Shown here one piece after another: positions 21,744 to 22,180 of a DNA stretch of 22,180 nucleotides. Location: the NCBI GenBank assembly GCA_031263625.1, contig JAISFK010000283.1, positions 1 to 22,180 of the forward strand. Direction: 5' to 3'. Every line of letters starts with the position of its first letter. The stretch's first letter is position 1. A model generated the notes under the pieces. That model searched no databases and was not told the origin of the DNA. It saw only the letters and a program-made list of their open reading frames with translations. The translations under genes were made by a program, and so were the position numbers. This DNA is from Clostridiales bacterium. GTDB taxonomy: Bacteria > Bacillota > Clostridia > WRLR01.

Positions 21744-22118
21744 CTAGTCCTCCTCGTCGTCGTCGTCGTCATCGCCGTAGCCCGCCGCCCCGCCGCCGTC
21801 CGACAGCTCGGCGCTTATGCTCCCGTCCGGCATGTGGTATCTGCCGTAGGCGTCCAGCCAGCCGCCGGCCCGCTGGCGCAACTCGCCAACGGTGGGCTGG
21901 CGGCCGCCGTCCGGCGAAGCCTGGCCATCAAAAGGCTGATCGCCGTCGGCGTCGGCGCCGGCATCGGGCAGGCCGCCCGCGCCCGCTCCGGCGGCGCCGG
22001 CCGCTCCGGGTTCGTCGTCGGCCTCGTCCGCGTAAGCGTATTCGCTCGGCGGCACGACGCTGCCGTTCGCCCTGCGCAGGCGTCCGGACGAGTCCAGCCA
22101 CTCGCCGGGCCTGAGCAT
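21744..22118 (-). CDS. Acidic repeat protein with WLDxxGR...GS modules (unknown function, possibly partial)
   Basis: 124 aa from ATG 22118, but the frame stays open to the window edge and no ribosome site marks this ATG, so the 5' end may lie outside. Two copies of one module: residues 5-21 (GEWLDSSGRLRRANGSV) and 85-101 (GGWLDAYGRYHMPDGSI), sharing GxWLDxxGRxxxx[ND]GS[VI]. They are separated by an acidic Ala/Gly/Asp linker. The protein ends in a run of Asp/Glu (DDDDDDEED). No signal peptide or membrane segment is visible. It is the first visible gene of the glycan operon; its stop is 2 nt from the aminotransferase GTG. I do not recognise the family. Confidence 0.6.
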   Translation of the reverse strand: MLRPGEWLDSSGRLRRANGSVVPPSEYAYADEADDEPGAAGAAGAGAGGLPDAGADADGDQPFDGQASPDGGRQPTVGELRQRAGGWLDAYGRYHMPDGSISAELSDGGGAAGYGDDDDDDEED

Positions 22119-22180
22119 CGGCGCCCGCGCGGCCCTGCCGGGCGCGGGCGATCGCCGCGCCTGCGCCGAAACCCCGGCGC

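Noticed and set aside
20467..21747. 426-codon forward frame opposite the DegT aminotransferase
   Set aside because: Arg/Val/Leu-rich shadow without recognisable domains.

Overview
The window is 22.2 kb of GC-rich bacterial chromosome. AGGAGG-type ribosome binding sites, TTGACN-17-TATAAT-type promoters, lipoprotein and stalk-domain secreted proteins and an Opp system with a lipid-anchored binding protein suggest a Bacillota (Clostridia-like) organism. That assignment is inference; no rRNA or tRNA gene is visible to test it. There is no phage, insertion sequence or CRISPR array.

Layout. 1-1427 (-): a GPH-family cation:sugar symporter running off the left edge. 1802-2371 (-): a 6-pyruvoyl-tetrahydropterin-synthase-like protein with a C-terminal zinc ribbon. 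2729-3709 (+): a proline-iminopeptidase-like alpha/beta hydrolase. 3795-4883 (-): a dipeptide epimerase. 5109-6113 (+): a penicillin-V-acylase/bile-salt-hydrolase family Ntn amidase. 6349-6850: a compact type I toxin-antitoxin-like locus, with a 39-aa membrane peptide, a convergent antisense RNA and a second, orphan copy of the antisense RNA unit. 6854-8884 (+): a secreted transglutaminase-like protein with two stalk domains. 8997-9875 (-): an unknown two-segment membrane protein whose start codon lies in a 12-bp tandem repeat. 10051-16720 (-): a complete oligopeptide ABC transporter (OppB, C, D, F and A), preceded by a RibD/DHFR-like reductase at 16813-17346. 17441-22118 (-): a tightly packed sugar-nucleotide/glycan operon (repeat protein, DegT aminotransferase, hexapeptide N-acetyltransferase, small EamA/SMR-like transporter, Gfo/Idh/MocA dehydrogenase, GT2 glycosyltransferase). 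The dehydrogenase, aminotransferase and acetyltransferase match the WbpB/WbpE/WbpD steps toward a 2,3-diacetamido-uronic acid nucleotide sugar.

Two features cut across the genes. First, a ~105-bp structured repeat occurs four times in full and once as a degenerate half, each time 5-45 nt beyond a stop codon. One copy carries coordinated base changes that preserve pairing. Second, short tandem repeats of many unrelated units (4, 7, 12, 13, 18, 19, 20, 36 and 72 bp) sit at nearly every gene boundary or gene start, so several proteins begin with low-complexity leaders.

Peptide handling links the left and middle parts (aminopeptidase-like hydrolase, dipeptide epimerase, amidase, Opp importer), which would fit scavenging of peptides or cell-wall peptides. 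The right part is a separate surface-glycan pathway.
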